A stretch of 64,000 nt of DNA from Paenibacillus timonensis (GTDB lineage Bacteria > Bacillota > Bacilli > Paenibacillales > Paenibacillaceae). Location of the stretch: NCBI RefSeq assembly GCF_009725205.1, contig NZ_WNZY01000010.1, forward strand, positions 1 to 64,000, in the 5' to 3' direction. This document shows, piece after piece, positions 35,558 to 44,182 of the stretch. Made by a program: the position numbers and the translations under genes. How positions within the stretch are numbered: position 1 is the stretch's first letter; each line of letters begins with the position of its first letter. The notes below the pieces were generated by a model that was given only the letters and a program-made list of their open reading frames with translations, ran no database searches and was not told the origin of the DNA.

Positions 35558-36844
35558 ATGAGTGAATTGATCAATAATCGGGAGTTTGGCGCTCCGGAAC
35601 TGAACCGGCGTCAGCAACTGCTGAAAGAAATCATTAAAGAGCTGCATCAGGGCAAGAGCGTAGACGAAGTAAAGGCGCGGTTTGAAGCGGCGGTCGGCGA
35701 CGTGACCGTCTCGGAAATCTCCGCGATGGAGCATGCGCTGATGGAAGAGGAAGGTATCCCCGTTGAGGAGGTGCAGCGGTTATGCTCGGTCCATACGGCG
35801 ATATTTAAGGGCTCGATTGAAGATATTCACCGCTCGTCCAAGCCGGAGGAACAGCCAGGCCATCCGGTGCACACCTTTAAGCAGGAAAACCGTGAGATCG
35901 AGCGACTGGTCAATTTCAAGCTGCGGCTGCATCTCGACAAATACCGGAGGGAAGCCGGAGAGGAGCTGGTATTCAAGCTGTTGGAGGATTTAAGCCTGCT
36001 TCTGGACCTGGATAAGCACTACAGCCGCAAAGAAAACCTGCTGTTCCCGTATTTGGAGAAGTACGGCGTCTACGGACCGACGAAGGTGATGTGGGGAATT
36101 GATGACGGAATTCGCATGATGATTAAGGAAACAAAGGGCAAGCTGGCGAACGGCAGCGCAGATCAGGAGACGATCCTCCTGGATCTCGAACGGATCATTA
36201 AGGAAGTTAACGAAATGATCTTTAAAGAAGAGAATATTTTGCTGCCGATGGCCCTTGAGAAGTTAACGGAAGACGAATGGGTCAGCATCGCCAGGGAAAG
36301 CGAACAAATTGGCTTCTGCTTGACGGCACCGGAGCGTGAATGGATTCCGGAGCGTGTGCCGCTTCAGCCTTCAGACGGCGAATCGGGAGGAACTGCGGCC
36401 GAAGCCGGGGGAACCGCCCCAGAGGGGACGGCAGTCCCGCTGGGCTTCGTCAAATTCGAAACCGGCATTCTGTCGATGGAGCAGCTGGAGGCGGTGATGA
36501 ACCATCTCCCGGTCGATTTGACGTTTATTGACGAGAACGATGTCGTCCGTTATTTCTCTCACGGTAAGGAACGGATATTTGCCCGGACGAAGGCGGTCAT
36601 TGGTCGCACCGTGCAAAATTGCCATCCGCCGCAAAGCGTCCATGTCGTCAACCAATTGTTGGAGGATTTCAAAGCAGGGCGGAAGGATGCCGAGGATTTC
36701 TGGATTCCGATCAAGGACAAATTCGTTTACATCCGCTATTTTGCCGTTCGCAGCGAAGATGGCCGTTATTTGGGAACGCTCGAATTCACGCAGAATATCG
36801 CTCCCATTCGTGAGTTGGAAGGGCAAAAACGGATTTTATCCTAA
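35558..36844 (+). CDS. DUF438 / hemerythrin-like / PAS domain protein
   Basis: Cytoplasmic protein of 428 aa. DUF438 (about 1-75), a hemerythrin HHE-type helical bundle (about 100-250; HTFKQENREIERLVNFK, LDKHYSRKENLLFPYLE, MIFKEENILLPMALEK) likely to hold a di-iron centre, a Gly/Glu/Ala linker, and a C-terminal PAS_10 domain (about 300-428; DLTFIDENDVVRYFSHGKER). Such proteins are thought to sense or handle oxygen or nitric oxide; the exact role is open. The Fnr-type box upstream supports anaerobic induction. TAAGGAGGG precedes ATG 35558. Monocistronic with a strong terminator. Confidence 0.87.
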   Translation: MSELINNREFGAPELNRRQQLLKEIIKELHQGKSVDEVKARFEAAVGDVTVSEISAMEHALMEEEGIPVEEVQRLCSVHTAIFKGSIEDIHRSSKPEEQPGHPVHTFKQENREIERLVNFKLRLHLDKYRREAGEELVFKLLEDLSLLLDLDKHYSRKENLLFPYLEKYGVYGPTKVMWGIDDGIRMMIKETKGKLANGSADQETILLDLERIIKEVNEMIFKEENILLPMALEKLTEDEWVSIARESEQIGFCLTAPEREWIPERVPLQPSDGESGGTAAEAGGTAPEGTAVPLGFVKFETGILSMEQLEAVMNHLPVDLTFIDENDVVRYFSHGKERIFARTKAVIGRTVQNCHPPQSVHVVNQLLEDFKAGRKDAEDFWIPIKDKFVYIRYFAVRSEDGRYLGTLEFTQNIAPIRELEGQKRILS

Positions 36845-36868
36845 ATCCGCACGGCACGCGACATACCC

Positions 36869-36899
36869 CCGGCATTCGTATTGCGAATGCCGGTTTTTT
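36869..36899 (+). terminator. terminator of the DUF438 gene
   Basis: Perfect 10-bp stem CCGGCATTCG/CGAATGCCGG, 5-nt loop, six T. Confidence 0.93.
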
Positions 36900-37028
36900 A
36901 TGGGTGTTGTTGAGGTGACGAGGTCAAAGGGAATTAGTGGGTTTTGGGGTCGCATCCACCTGTCTGTGATCTACGTCATTTACGCAAAATCCCTTATCGT
37001 TACTGGGATTGCCGTTTCCCCCCTTCTC

Positions 37029-37057
37029 TTGACCGAACCGAAGGGTTCGCTTATAGT
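37029..37057 (+). promoter_or_regulatory. glcK promoter with a dyad in its spacer
   Basis: TTGACC (37029-37034), 17 bp, TATAGT (37052-37057). The spacer contains CGAACC-GAAG-GGTTCG, a 6-bp perfect inverted repeat that could be an operator. The rest of the gap 36900-37194 shows no gene or repeat. Confidence 0.6.
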
Positions 37058-37194
37058 TGGTACGTAGGAGTAAACTACTTGCGAAGGCGTTTTCAGTCAT
37101 GGCGCGGTCAGCGTGGTGATGGATAGAGAATGGCCTTTTTGCACGTATGGACACGTAAATTATCTATTATTTAAGAAAAAGGTGGCTTGTGAAA

Positions 37195-38145
37195 ATGTCT
37201 GAAAAAATCTACATTGGCGTTGACTTGGGCGGTACGGCAGTCAAGGTTGGCATTTGCAATGAAGAAGGTCAACTTCTTCATACGTATGAAGGCCCGACCG
37301 AAGTCGATAAGGGCGCGGATACGATCGTCGCGAACATCGAGAAGTACGTCCGGCGCGTCGTGGAAGAATCGCCGTTCGCCTGGGAGCAGGTCGCGGGGGT
37401 AGGCGCTGGCGTGGCTGGGTTTACGAATGTCCGCGAGGGGATCATTATTCTGGCGCCGAATGTAGGTTTGAAGGATTTCCCGATTCGTGAGATTTTGGAA
37501 CAGCGACTGGGCAAGCCGATCAAAATAGACAACGATGCCAATGTGGCGGCGCTGGGCGAAGCCTGGGGCGGAGCCGGCAAAGGAATCGAGAACTGCGTAT
37601 GCTACACGCTGGGCACTGGCGTTGGCGGTGGCATCATCATGAACGGTAAAATTTATCAAGGGTTCTCCGGGATGGCCGGCGAGCTTGGGCATATGTCCGT
37701 CGTTCCGGACCTGGAAGCGATCGGCTGCGGCTGCGGACAAATGGGCTGCCTGGAGACCGTCTCTTCGGCTACGGGCATTATCCGTATGGCTAAGGATGCC
37801 GTGGCACGCGGGGACCGGACGTCGCTGTCGCATGTGGAGAACATCATGGCCAAGGACGTCTTTGATGCGGCTAAAGCCGGTGACGAGGCGGCGATCCGTA
37901 TCGTGAACCGTGCGGCCTATTATCTGGGCAAATCGATGGCGGCGGTTGCGGTCGTTCTGAATCCAGAACTGTTTATCGTCGGTGGAGGGGTATCCAAAGC
38001 AGGCGACATTCTGTTTAACGAAGTCCGCAGCGTATTCGCCAAATTGACGCCGGAGCCGGTGCAAAGAGGCATGCAAATCGTACCGGCTACGCTGGGCAAT
38101 GATGCGGGGATGGTTGGTGCCGCCGGCCTCTTCCTCCGCTCCTAA
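37195..38145 (+). CDS. glcK: glucokinase, ROK family
   Basis: Phosphorylates free glucose with ATP, including glucose released inside the cell by glycosidases such as the GH30 enzyme at 61071. 316 aa. ATP-phosphate loop VDLGGTAVKVGI, sugar-binding DNDANVAALGE, and the ROK zinc motif CGCGQMGCLE. ATG 37195 is preferred over GTG 37189 because AAGGTGG is 9 nt upstream of the ATG. Other ROK sugar kinases are the alternative; B. subtilis-like GlcK fits best. Confidence 0.92.
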   Translation: MSEKIYIGVDLGGTAVKVGICNEEGQLLHTYEGPTEVDKGADTIVANIEKYVRRVVEESPFAWEQVAGVGAGVAGFTNVREGIIILAPNVGLKDFPIREILEQRLGKPIKIDNDANVAALGEAWGGAGKGIENCVCYTLGTGVGGGIIMNGKIYQGFSGMAGELGHMSVVPDLEAIGCGCGQMGCLETVSSATGIIRMAKDAVARGDRTSLSHVENIMAKDVFDAAKAGDEAAIRIVNRAAYYLGKSMAAVAVVLNPELFIVGGGVSKAGDILFNEVRSVFAKLTPEPVQRGMQIVPATLGNDAGMVGAAGLFLRS

Positions 38146-38210
38146 TTATTAAGGAAGTTCAAAAAGTCGTCTTATCATCATGAAGATGAGTCAGTGCGAT
38201 GTATACCTGC

Positions 38211-38400
38211 ACGCTAACGGACACCAGAGACGCTATTCGTCCGTTGCAGACCCATTGCGGATTCTAACGGACTGAGGAGACCCTATTTCAGGCAAATGCA
38301 GCGAAATGGCCGACCTACGAGCCCAATAAGGTCTCTGAGGTCCGTTACAGCGGGAAACCGCCGGAAAATCGGCTGATAAGGTCGTTACGGTCCGTTAGGA
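38211..38400. repeat. four-box intergenic element (family 1, GGAC variant)
   Basis: Forward boxes at 38211-38237 and 38261-38287, inverted at 38325-38350 and 38376-38400; both pairs are exactly 50 bp apart. All four boxes carry the variant core CTAACGGAC (or GTCCGTTA inverted) where other copies have CTAACGCT, so the four boxes within this copy have changed together. It occupies the gap between glcK and rapZ. Confidence 0.8.
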
Positions 38401-38490
38401 TCAGTGACGTTCAAGCAGGTCAGGCTAATGGTTTGCTGAGGAGAAAAAAAGAACATGGGACAAGGAGAATTTCGCGAGGAGGGAACAACA

Positions 38491-39381
38491 ATGCCGGAGA
38501 AGGAAACAGGTTCGGTCGCCAATCTGATCATTATCACGGGCATGTCGGGGGCAGGTAAATCGCTGGCCGTACGGAGTCTGGAAGATCTCGGATTTTTTTG
38601 CGTGGATAATTTGCCTCCGGTGCTGATTCCCAAATTCGCCGAATTGATTGAGCAGTCCAAAGGGAAAATCGCCAAGGTCGCGCTCGTCATCGACTTGCGT
38701 GGCCGGGAATTCTTCACGGCGCTGTCGGAGTCGCTTAGCTTTGTTAAGGAACATTTCACCATCAAGTGTGAAATCCTGTTCCTCGATGCCACCGACTCGA
38801 TTCTCGTACAGCGGTATAAGGAAAGTCGCCGCCGTCATCCGCTAGCCCCAGAAGGTATGCCGCTCGACGGCATTCGGCTGGAGCGTAAAATGCTGGATGA
38901 ATTGCGGATGTCGGCAACCCAGGTGATTGATACCAGCAACATGAAGCCGGCGCAGCTCAAGGAGAAGATCATTTCCCGCTTCTCACATCTGGAGAGCAGC
39001 AATTTATCGGTAAATATTACTTCGTTCGGATTCAAATACGGCATCCCAATCGACGCTGACCTGGTGTTCGACGTTCGCTTCTTGCCGAATCCGCATTATA
39101 TCGAGCAGCTTCGTCCGCACACGGGACAAGACAGCGATGTATATGAATATGTTATGAAGTGGCCGGAGACCCAAACGTTCCTGGCCAAACTGCTGGATAT
39201 GCTGCATTTTCTGTTGCCGCAGTACCATAAAGAGGGGAAAAGCCAGGTGATCATCGGGATCGGCTGCACCGGCGGGAAACACCGCTCGGTTGCGATTGCC
39301 GAATACCTCGGTCGGATGCTCGGCGTCAGCGAAACGGAAACGGTTCGCGTGAGTCATCGCGACGAGGGTCGAGACCGTTAA
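38491..39381 (+). CDS. rapZ: RNase adapter/nucleotide-binding protein RapZ (YvcJ)
   Basis: P-loop protein of 296 aa, family of E. coli RapZ and B. subtilis YvcJ, which bind nucleotides and, in E. coli, glmZ/glmY RNAs. Walker A GMSGAGKS near 20, [10 protein letters not shown]-terminal [12 protein letters not shown] phosphate-binding region. ATG 38491 behind GAGGAGGG gives the standard length; ATG 38455 would add 12 residues. First gene of rapZ-yvcK-whiA-crh. Confidence 0.95.
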   Translation: MPEKETGSVANLIIITGMSGAGKSLAVRSLEDLGFFCVDNLPPVLIPKFAELIEQSKGKIAKVALVIDLRGREFFTALSESLSFVKEHFTIKCEILFLDATDSILVQRYKESRRRHPLAPEGMPLDGIRLERKMLDELRMSATQVIDTSNMKPAQLKEKIISRFSHLESSNLSVNITSFGFKYGIPIDADLVFDVRFLPNPHYIEQLRPHTGQDSDVYEYVMKWPETQTFLAKLLDMLHFLLPQYHKEGKSQVIIGIGCTGGKHRSVAIAEYLGRMLGVSETETVRVSHRDEGRDR

Positions 39382-39460
39382 TCTAGCTCCCCTGCAAGTA
39401 TAGAGGCTATTCAGAAGGAGAATCCGATCTCCTTTGAACCCTCATTAAGAGGTGAACCAA

Positions 39461-40450
39461 GTGATACATCGGGCTAAGGAGAACAGAGTTCCGCGGATCG
39501 TCGTGATGGGCGGGGGCACCGGATTGTCTGTCATGCTTCGCGGGTTGAAAGAGAAACCGCTCGATATCACGGCTATCGTAACCGTAGCCGACGATGGGGG
39601 CAGCTCCGGGATTTTGCGCAACGAACTGCAAATGCCGCCACCCGGCGATATCCGAAACGTATTAACCGCGCTGGCCGACGTCGAGCCGCTGCTGTCGGAT
39701 ATGTTGAACTACCGGTTTGCCTCGGGTTCGGGGCTGGCTGGCCATAGTTTGGGCAATTTGATTTTGGCCGCGATTACAGACATTTCCGGCGATTTTGTGA
39801 CGGCCGTTCGCGAGCTCAGCCGTGTCTTTGCCGTGCGTGGGCGCGTACTGCCCGCTGCCGGTCAGGCGGTGGTGCTGCATGCGGAGATGGAAGACGGTAC
39901 GATCGTGACCGGGGAATCGAAGATTCCCGAAGTGCGGGGCCGAATCAAGCGCATCTTCCTTGAACCGGAGGAAGTCGAGCCGTTGCCGGAGGCCGTTGAG
40001 GCGATCCGGGAGGCCGACGCGATTCTGATTGGACCGGGCAGCTTGTATACCAGCATCATTCCTAACTTGCTCGTACCGAAGCTGGCGGAGGCCGTATTGG
40101 AGAATACTTCTGCGATCAAAATATTCATATGCAACGTCATGACCCAACCGGGCGAGACGGACGATTACACGGTCAGCGACCATTTGCAGGCAGTGTATAA
40201 CCATGTCGGCAAGCATTTGTTCGACTACGTGATCGTGAATGACGGCGAAATTCCGCCGCAGGTTCAGGATTTCTACGCAGAGAAAGGTGCTAAGCCCGTC
40301 CAGGTAGACTGGGATAACGTGACGGGTCAAGGGTACAAGGTCATCGCCGATACGTTGGTGTTGTTCCGAAGATACCTGCGGCATGACGCTGATAAATTAA
40401 GCCATCATATTTACCAACTGGTTGATAACTGGATTTTACGAAAGAGGTGA
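39461..40450 (+). CDS. yvcK: gluconeogenesis factor YvcK (CofD-like)
   Basis: CofD-fold protein of 329 aa needed for growth on gluconeogenic carbon sources and for cell-wall homeostasis in B. subtilis; binds UDP-sugars. Nucleotide-binding [36 protein letters not shown] and [14 protein letters not shown] are present. GTG 39461 is chosen because AAGAGGTG lies 7 nt upstream; GTG 39452 falls inside that site. Confidence 0.95.
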   Translation: MIHRAKENRVPRIVVMGGGTGLSVMLRGLKEKPLDITAIVTVADDGGSSGILRNELQMPPPGDIRNVLTALADVEPLLSDMLNYRFASGSGLAGHSLGNLILAAITDISGDFVTAVRELSRVFAVRGRVLPAAGQAVVLHAEMEDGTIVTGESKIPEVRGRIKRIFLEPEEVEPLPEAVEAIREADAILIGPGSLYTSIIPNLLVPKLAEAVLENTSAIKIFICNVMTQPGETDDYTVSDHLQAVYNHVGKHLFDYVIVNDGEIPPQVQDFYAEKGAKPVQVDWDNVTGQGYKVIADTLVLFRRYLRHDADKLSHHIYQLVDNWILRKR

Positions 40451-40455
40451 GTCCC

Positions 40456-41385
40456 TTGTCATTTGCGGCGCAAACCAAAAAAGAGCTGACGATGGTCGAA
40501 GCCTCGGACTGCTGCGAGCAGGCCGAATTATCCGCCTTGATCCGGATGAACGGATCGGTGCAGGTTTCGAACAAAAAGATCATTTTGGATATCTCCACCG
40601 AAAACGCCGCGATCGCAAGGCGGATCTACTCCTTGCTGAAGAAGCATTTCCAAATTCATACGGAGCTGCTGGTCCGGAAAAAGATGCGCCTCAAGAAAAA
40701 CAACGTCTACATCGTCCGCATTCCGGCCCGGGTTGAGGAGATTTTACGGGAGTTGAAAATCGTCTCCGAAGGGTTTATTTTCAACTCGGGGATTAATCCG
40801 GAGCTCACCCGGAAAAACTGTTGTAAACGGGCTTATCTGCGTGGGGCATTTATGGCCGGAGGTTCGGTCAACAATCCGGAGGGTTCTTCGTACCACCTGG
40901 AGATTGCCTCGATGTACGAGGAGCACTGCAAGGCGCTAGTCGATTTGGCGAATGAGTTTCATCTGAACGCACGCTGCATCGAACGGAAGAAAGGGTTTAT
41001 TTTCTACATCAAAGAAGGCGAAAAAATCATCGAGCTCCTCAGCATCATCGGCGCGCATCAGGCGTTGTTCAAATTCGAGGACGTGCGGATCATGCGTGAC
41101 ATGCGGAATTCCGTGAATCGCATCGTGAATTGCGAGACCGCTAATTTGAACAAAACGATCGGCGCTGCCGTTCGGCAGATCGACAACATCAAGCTGCTTC
41201 AGAAGGAAATGGGTTTGGAGAACTTGCCGGAGAAGCTGCGAGAAGTTGCCGAGGTCCGCTTGGCCCACCCCGATATGAACCTGAAAGAAGTGGGCGAGCT
41301 GCTCAAAGGAACGGTTAGCAAATCGGGAGTGAACCACCGGCTGCGCAAAATCGACGAGCTTGCCGAAAAAATTCGCGGGAGCTAA
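40456..41385 (+). CDS. whiA: DNA-binding protein WhiA
   Basis: Protein of 309 aa combining a degenerate LAGLIDADG endonuclease fold (about 90-190; [20 protein letters not shown]) with a C-terminal helix-turn-helix ([20 protein letters not shown]). In Gram-positives it affects cell division and chromosome segregation. TTG 40456 with AGAGGTG 6 nt upstream; GTG 40447 sits in that site. Overlaps no neighbour; 5 nt after yvcK. Confidence 0.95.
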   Translation: MSFAAQTKKELTMVEASDCCEQAELSALIRMNGSVQVSNKKIILDISTENAAIARRIYSLLKKHFQIHTELLVRKKMRLKKNNVYIVRIPARVEEILRELKIVSEGFIFNSGINPELTRKNCCKRAYLRGAFMAGGSVNNPEGSSYHLEIASMYEEHCKALVDLANEFHLNARCIERKKGFIFYIKEGEKIIELLSIIGAHQALFKFEDVRIMRDMRNSVNRIVNCETANLNKTIGAAVRQIDNIKLLQKEMGLENLPEKLREVAEVRLAHPDMNLKEVGELLKGTVSKSGVNHRLRKIDELAEKIRGS

Positions 41386-41420
41386 AAAGGTTTTGCTGCT
41401 AGTGTCTTACGTACTCCGTA

Positions 41421-41429
41421 TGCTATAAT
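41421..41429 (+). promoter_or_regulatory. extended -10 promoter for the HPr-like gene
   Basis: TGCTATAAT is a perfect extended -10 (TGnTATAAT), 66 nt before the gene; the -35 region is poor. It implies expression independent of whiA. Confidence 0.6.
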
Positions 41430-41494
41430 GATAGAAATTATAATGTCTACGAATATGATGATGTGGATTGAATTCGTATAGGGGGTAAGTTTTC

Positions 41495-41764
41495 ATGGTT
41501 AAACACCCGGTTACCGTTCGTCTGAAGACGGGGCTGCATGCCCGGCCGGCTGCGCTTTTCGTTCAGGAAGCGAATAAATATTCTTCCGAGATTTTCGTTG
41601 AGAAAGACGATAAAAAAGTCAATGCCAAGAGCATTATGGGGATTATGAGCCTCGCGATCAGTACCGGTACTGAGATTTTCATCAGCGCGGAAGGTGCGGA
41701 TGCTGAGCAGGCTGCAAACGCTTTAATCAATTTGGTCAGCAAAGAGGAGTTGGAGAACCAGTAA
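41495..41764 (+). CDS. crh: HPr-like phosphocarrier at the crh position
   Basis: HPr-fold protein of 89 aa. By position after whiA it is Crh, the catabolite-repression HPr of B. subtilis. But Crh has Gln at position 15 and this protein has the active-site histidine (GLHARPA, H15) as well as regulatory Ser46 (NAKSIMGIMSL). So it could accept phosphate from enzyme I like true HPr and also be a substrate of HprK and a CcpA co-effector. Whether it is the cell's only HPr or a second one cannot be told from this window. Confidence 0.88.
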   Translation: MVKHPVTVRLKTGLHARPAALFVQEANKYSSEIFVEKDDKKVNAKSIMGIMSLAISTGTEIFISAEGADAEQAANALINLVSKEELENQ

Positions 41765-41787
41765 ACACTGGTTTTGCCATTCGGAAC

Positions 41788-41831
41788 AAGGGGATGTTTC
41801 CGTGGATTTACTGCGGAATCATCCTTTTTTT
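41788..41831 (+). terminator. terminator of the HPr-like gene
   Basis: GGATG-TTTCCG pairs imperfectly with CGGAA-TCATCC across an 8-10 nt loop, preceded by AAGG and followed by seven T. Confidence 0.75.
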
Positions 41832-41913
41832 GCGTGAACTGCAACATTTGTACGCGGTTTGCGTTTAGAAGGGTAAATTACCAATGTCTATCAAATAAAT
41901 GGAGGTCATGAAC

Positions 41914-42669
41914 ATGAGAACATGGATGAAGCCTGCGGCATCGCTGCTGGTTGCGGGGACACTGATTGCTGGAGGAATGTTTGTAAGCGGTACCCTGAAT
42001 GCGCCGACGCCGGTCTATGCGGATGGCGAGATGCAGAAGAATGTGGTTACGGTTGTGGGCAGTGGCGAGTTGTCCGTGAAGCCGGATGTAGCGTATCTAT
42101 CGATTGGCGTAGTGACGGAAGCCAAGACGGCGAAGGAAGCCCAAAGCGCCAATGCGACCAAGGTTGCTGCACTGACCAAGCTGTTGAAAGAGACATGGGG
42201 AATTGCCGATAAGGATATCCAAACCGGCCAATTCTACGTACAGCCGAATTATACGTACAGCGATAAGGAAGGCCAGCAAATCAAGGGGTATTCCGCTCAG
42301 CATTCGCTTGAAGTGACCTACCGCGATTTGGCGAAGGTTGGACAGTTGCTCGATGCGGCATCGGCGGCGGGAGCCAACCGGATCGACAATATTCGCTTCA
42401 GTACCGAAAATCCGGATCAATATCAGGATCAAGTGATCCAAAAGGCGATGAATGACGCCAACAAGAAAGCGGCGTCGATCGCTAAGGCAGCGAACCGCCA
42501 GGTGGGCATCGTACTGAGCATCAGCCAGGCTAATGCTAGCACGCCAATCTTCACGCAGAATTATAAGATGATGGAAATGGCCGCGGCCGATTCCGCGGCT
42601 AGCACGCCGGTGGAACCGGGCGAAATCGACCTGCAAACAACATTGACCGTGATGTACGAACTGAAATAA
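41914..42669 (+). CDS. secreted SIMPL-domain (DUF541) protein
   Basis: Exported protein of 251 aa. Signal peptide with basic start and helix PAASLLVAGTLIAGGMFV, then a SIMPL domain (about 45-250) with VVTVVGSGELSVKPDVAYLS and a late YRDLAKVGQLLDAASAAGAN. These proteins form oligomeric assemblies in some bacteria; the function is unclear. ATG 41914 is 8 nt after GGAGG; ATGs at 41899 and 41908 overlap that site. Monocistronic. Confidence 0.88.
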   Translation: MRTWMKPAASLLVAGTLIAGGMFVSGTLNAPTPVYADGEMQKNVVTVVGSGELSVKPDVAYLSIGVVTEAKTAKEAQSANATKVAALTKLLKETWGIADKDIQTGQFYVQPNYTYSDKEGQQIKGYSAQHSLEVTYRDLAKVGQLLDAASAAGANRIDNIRFSTENPDQYQDQVIQKAMNDANKKAASIAKAANRQVGIVLSISQANASTPIFTQNYKMMEMAAADSAASTPVEPGEIDLQTTLTVMYELK

Positions 42670-42686
42670 ACTATATGCAAATGAAG

Positions 42687-42722
42687 CTGCCTCCGGGTGT
42701 TTGTCGGAGGTGGTTTTTTTTG
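42687..42722 (+). terminator. terminator of the SIMPL gene
   Basis: Stem CCTCCG/CGGAGG with a 9-nt loop, followed by GTGG and eight T. Confidence 0.75.
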
Positions 42723-42784
42723 TAAAAATCGGCGCTCGACGAGCGAGGTGGAACCAAAGGGTTCGCTTGCCCCGTGGGTTTTTG

Positions 42785-42971
42785 TCTAACGCTTGCCAGG
42801 AAGCTTATTTGGGCGAAAAGAGGGGAGTTTCATTTCTAACGCGGATCAGCGAGCTTATGGGTACGAAACCGCCCCTTTTCTGCAGGAAAATCGGGAAATA
42901 AGCGCTCCTGTAAGCGTTACATCTCGCACATCCCTGTTTCGGACCCAATAGCGACGCTCACAAGCGTTAGA
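42785..42971. repeat. four-box intergenic element (family 1)
   Basis: Forward boxes at 42785-42809 and 42834-42858 (CTAACGCTTGCCAGGAAGC, then TTATT), inverted at 42897-42922 and 42947-42971. Both tandem pairs are exactly 50 bp apart. The spacers between boxes are also partly complementary across the centre, so the whole 190-bp unit is an imperfect palindrome. Lies between the SIMPL gene and potA, upstream of the pot promoter. Confidence 0.8.
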
Positions 42972-43077
42972 TTTTCGTCTTATTCCTGTTAGCGCATAAA
43001 TGCTTGGACAAATCGTCCATCGAGTTTCGCCTCGTTCATCCAACGCCGGTCTCGCTCCCGAGATCCCAGAAAAACTA

Positions 43078-43106
43078 TTGTAACCCGCGTCAAAACAAGG
43101 TATAGT
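43078..43106 (+). promoter_or_regulatory. promoter of potABCD
   Basis: TTGTAA, exactly 17 bp, TATAGT. Predicted start of transcription is near 43113, before a terminator hairpin at 43138-43168. Confidence 0.6.
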
Positions 43107-43137
43107 GAATATGCGAAAAAATGATCTAGGACCCGTT

Positions 43138-43168
43138 AAGCCATACCAATGGATATGGCTTTTTTTTC
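43138..43168 (+). terminator. intrinsic terminator in the pot leader (possible attenuator)
   Basis: AAGCCATA/TATGGCTT stem followed by eight T, about 40 nt before the potA start and downstream of the best promoter. No gene lies between promoter and terminator, so it may control read-through into potABCD. Confidence 0.7.
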
Positions 43169-43207
43169 TTAGGAAGACAAGCCTACATTGAAGGAGTTGA
43201 TGCAAAG

Positions 43208-44182
43208 ATGATAGAACTGGCCGCGGTGGAGAAACGCTTTGCGGGACAGGTCGCCTTGCATCCGCTAACGCTCACGATTAAGGAAGGGGAATTCCTCACC
43301 TTGCTGGGCCCGAGCGGCTGCGGCAAGACGACGATTTTGCGCATGATCGCCGGGTTCGAGCAACCGTCCGCTGGAAAAATCCTGCTCGACGGACAGGACC
43401 TGACGAATTTGCCGCCAAATCGCCGGGATTTGAACCTTGTTTTTCAACATTATGCTTTGTTTCCTCATATGACAGTGGAAGAGAATGTCGCCTTCGGACT
43501 TAAGATGAAGAAGATGCCAGCCAAGCAGCAGCAGGAACGTGTGCGGGAGGCGGTCGAGATGACGCAACTGACCGCGCTCACCAAGCGTTACCCGCATCAG
43601 CTGTCCGGCGGGCAGCAGCAGCGGGTGGCTATCGCGCGGGCGATTGCCAACAAGCCTCGGGTGCTGCTGTTGGATGAGCCGTTAGGTGCGTTGGACCTAC
43701 AGCTGCGCAAGAGCCTGCAAGGCGAGCTCAAGCAGCTGCAGCGCAGTCTCGGCATCACGTTTGTGTACGTGACGCATGACCAGGAAGAAGCGATGATGAT
43801 GTCCGATCGCATCGTGGTCATGAACAGCGGTCAGGTGGAACAGATCGGCACGCCGCGGGAAATTTACGCACAGCCGGCCACGTTGTTTTCGGCCACCTTC
43901 GTTGGCGAGAATAACATCTTCTCCCGGGACGGGCGGTTGTTCGCCGTGCGGCCGGAGAAGCTGAAGGCCGTGCGGGGCGGTGAGAACGGCGAATCCAAGC
44001 GAAGCGGCGAGCTGCAAGACGTGCTGTATCTCGGCGGGGTTCACAAGCTGATTGTCCAGCTCGACAACGAACCGATGACCGTCTCGGTGGTGCTCGACGT
44101 AAACGATGAGCGCACGTGGCAAATCGGAGAGACGGTTGGGGTGGATTGGAAGCCAGAAGACGAGGTGGTCATCGGATCATGA
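43208..44182 (+). CDS. potA: spermidine/putrescine ABC importer ATPase
   Basis: ATPase of 324 aa energising polyamine uptake. Walker A GPSGCGKT at 34-41, signature [14 protein letters not shown], Walker [12 protein letters not shown], then a TOBE domain at the C-terminus ([10 protein letters not shown]). GAAGGAG precedes ATG 43208. First gene of a tight potABCD operon; its TGA overlaps the potB ATG. Confidence 0.93.
   Translation: MIELAAVEKRFAGQVALHPLTLTIKEGEFLTLLGPSGCGKTTILRMIAGFEQPSAGKILLDGQDLTNLPPNRRDLNLVFQHYALFPHMTVEENVAFGLKMKKMPAKQQQERVREAVEMTQLTALTKRYPHQLSGGQQQRVAIARAIANKPRVLLLDEPLGALDLQLRKSLQGELKQLQRSLGITFVYVTHDQEEAMMMSDRIVVMNSGQVEQIGTPREIYAQPATLFSATFVGENNIFSRDGRLFAVRPEKLKAVRGGENGESKRSGELQDVLYLGGVHKLIVQLDNEPMTVSVVLDVNDERTWQIGETVGVDWKPEDEVVIGS

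Noticed and set aside
36900..37028. Search for a box element between the DUF438 gene and glcK
   Set aside because: No boxes at 50-bp spacing could be found.
42751..42768. Second copy of the glcK promoter dyad (GAACC-AAAG-GGTTC)
   Set aside because: No -35/-10 pair around it; one near-match 18-mer in 64 kb can occur by chance.
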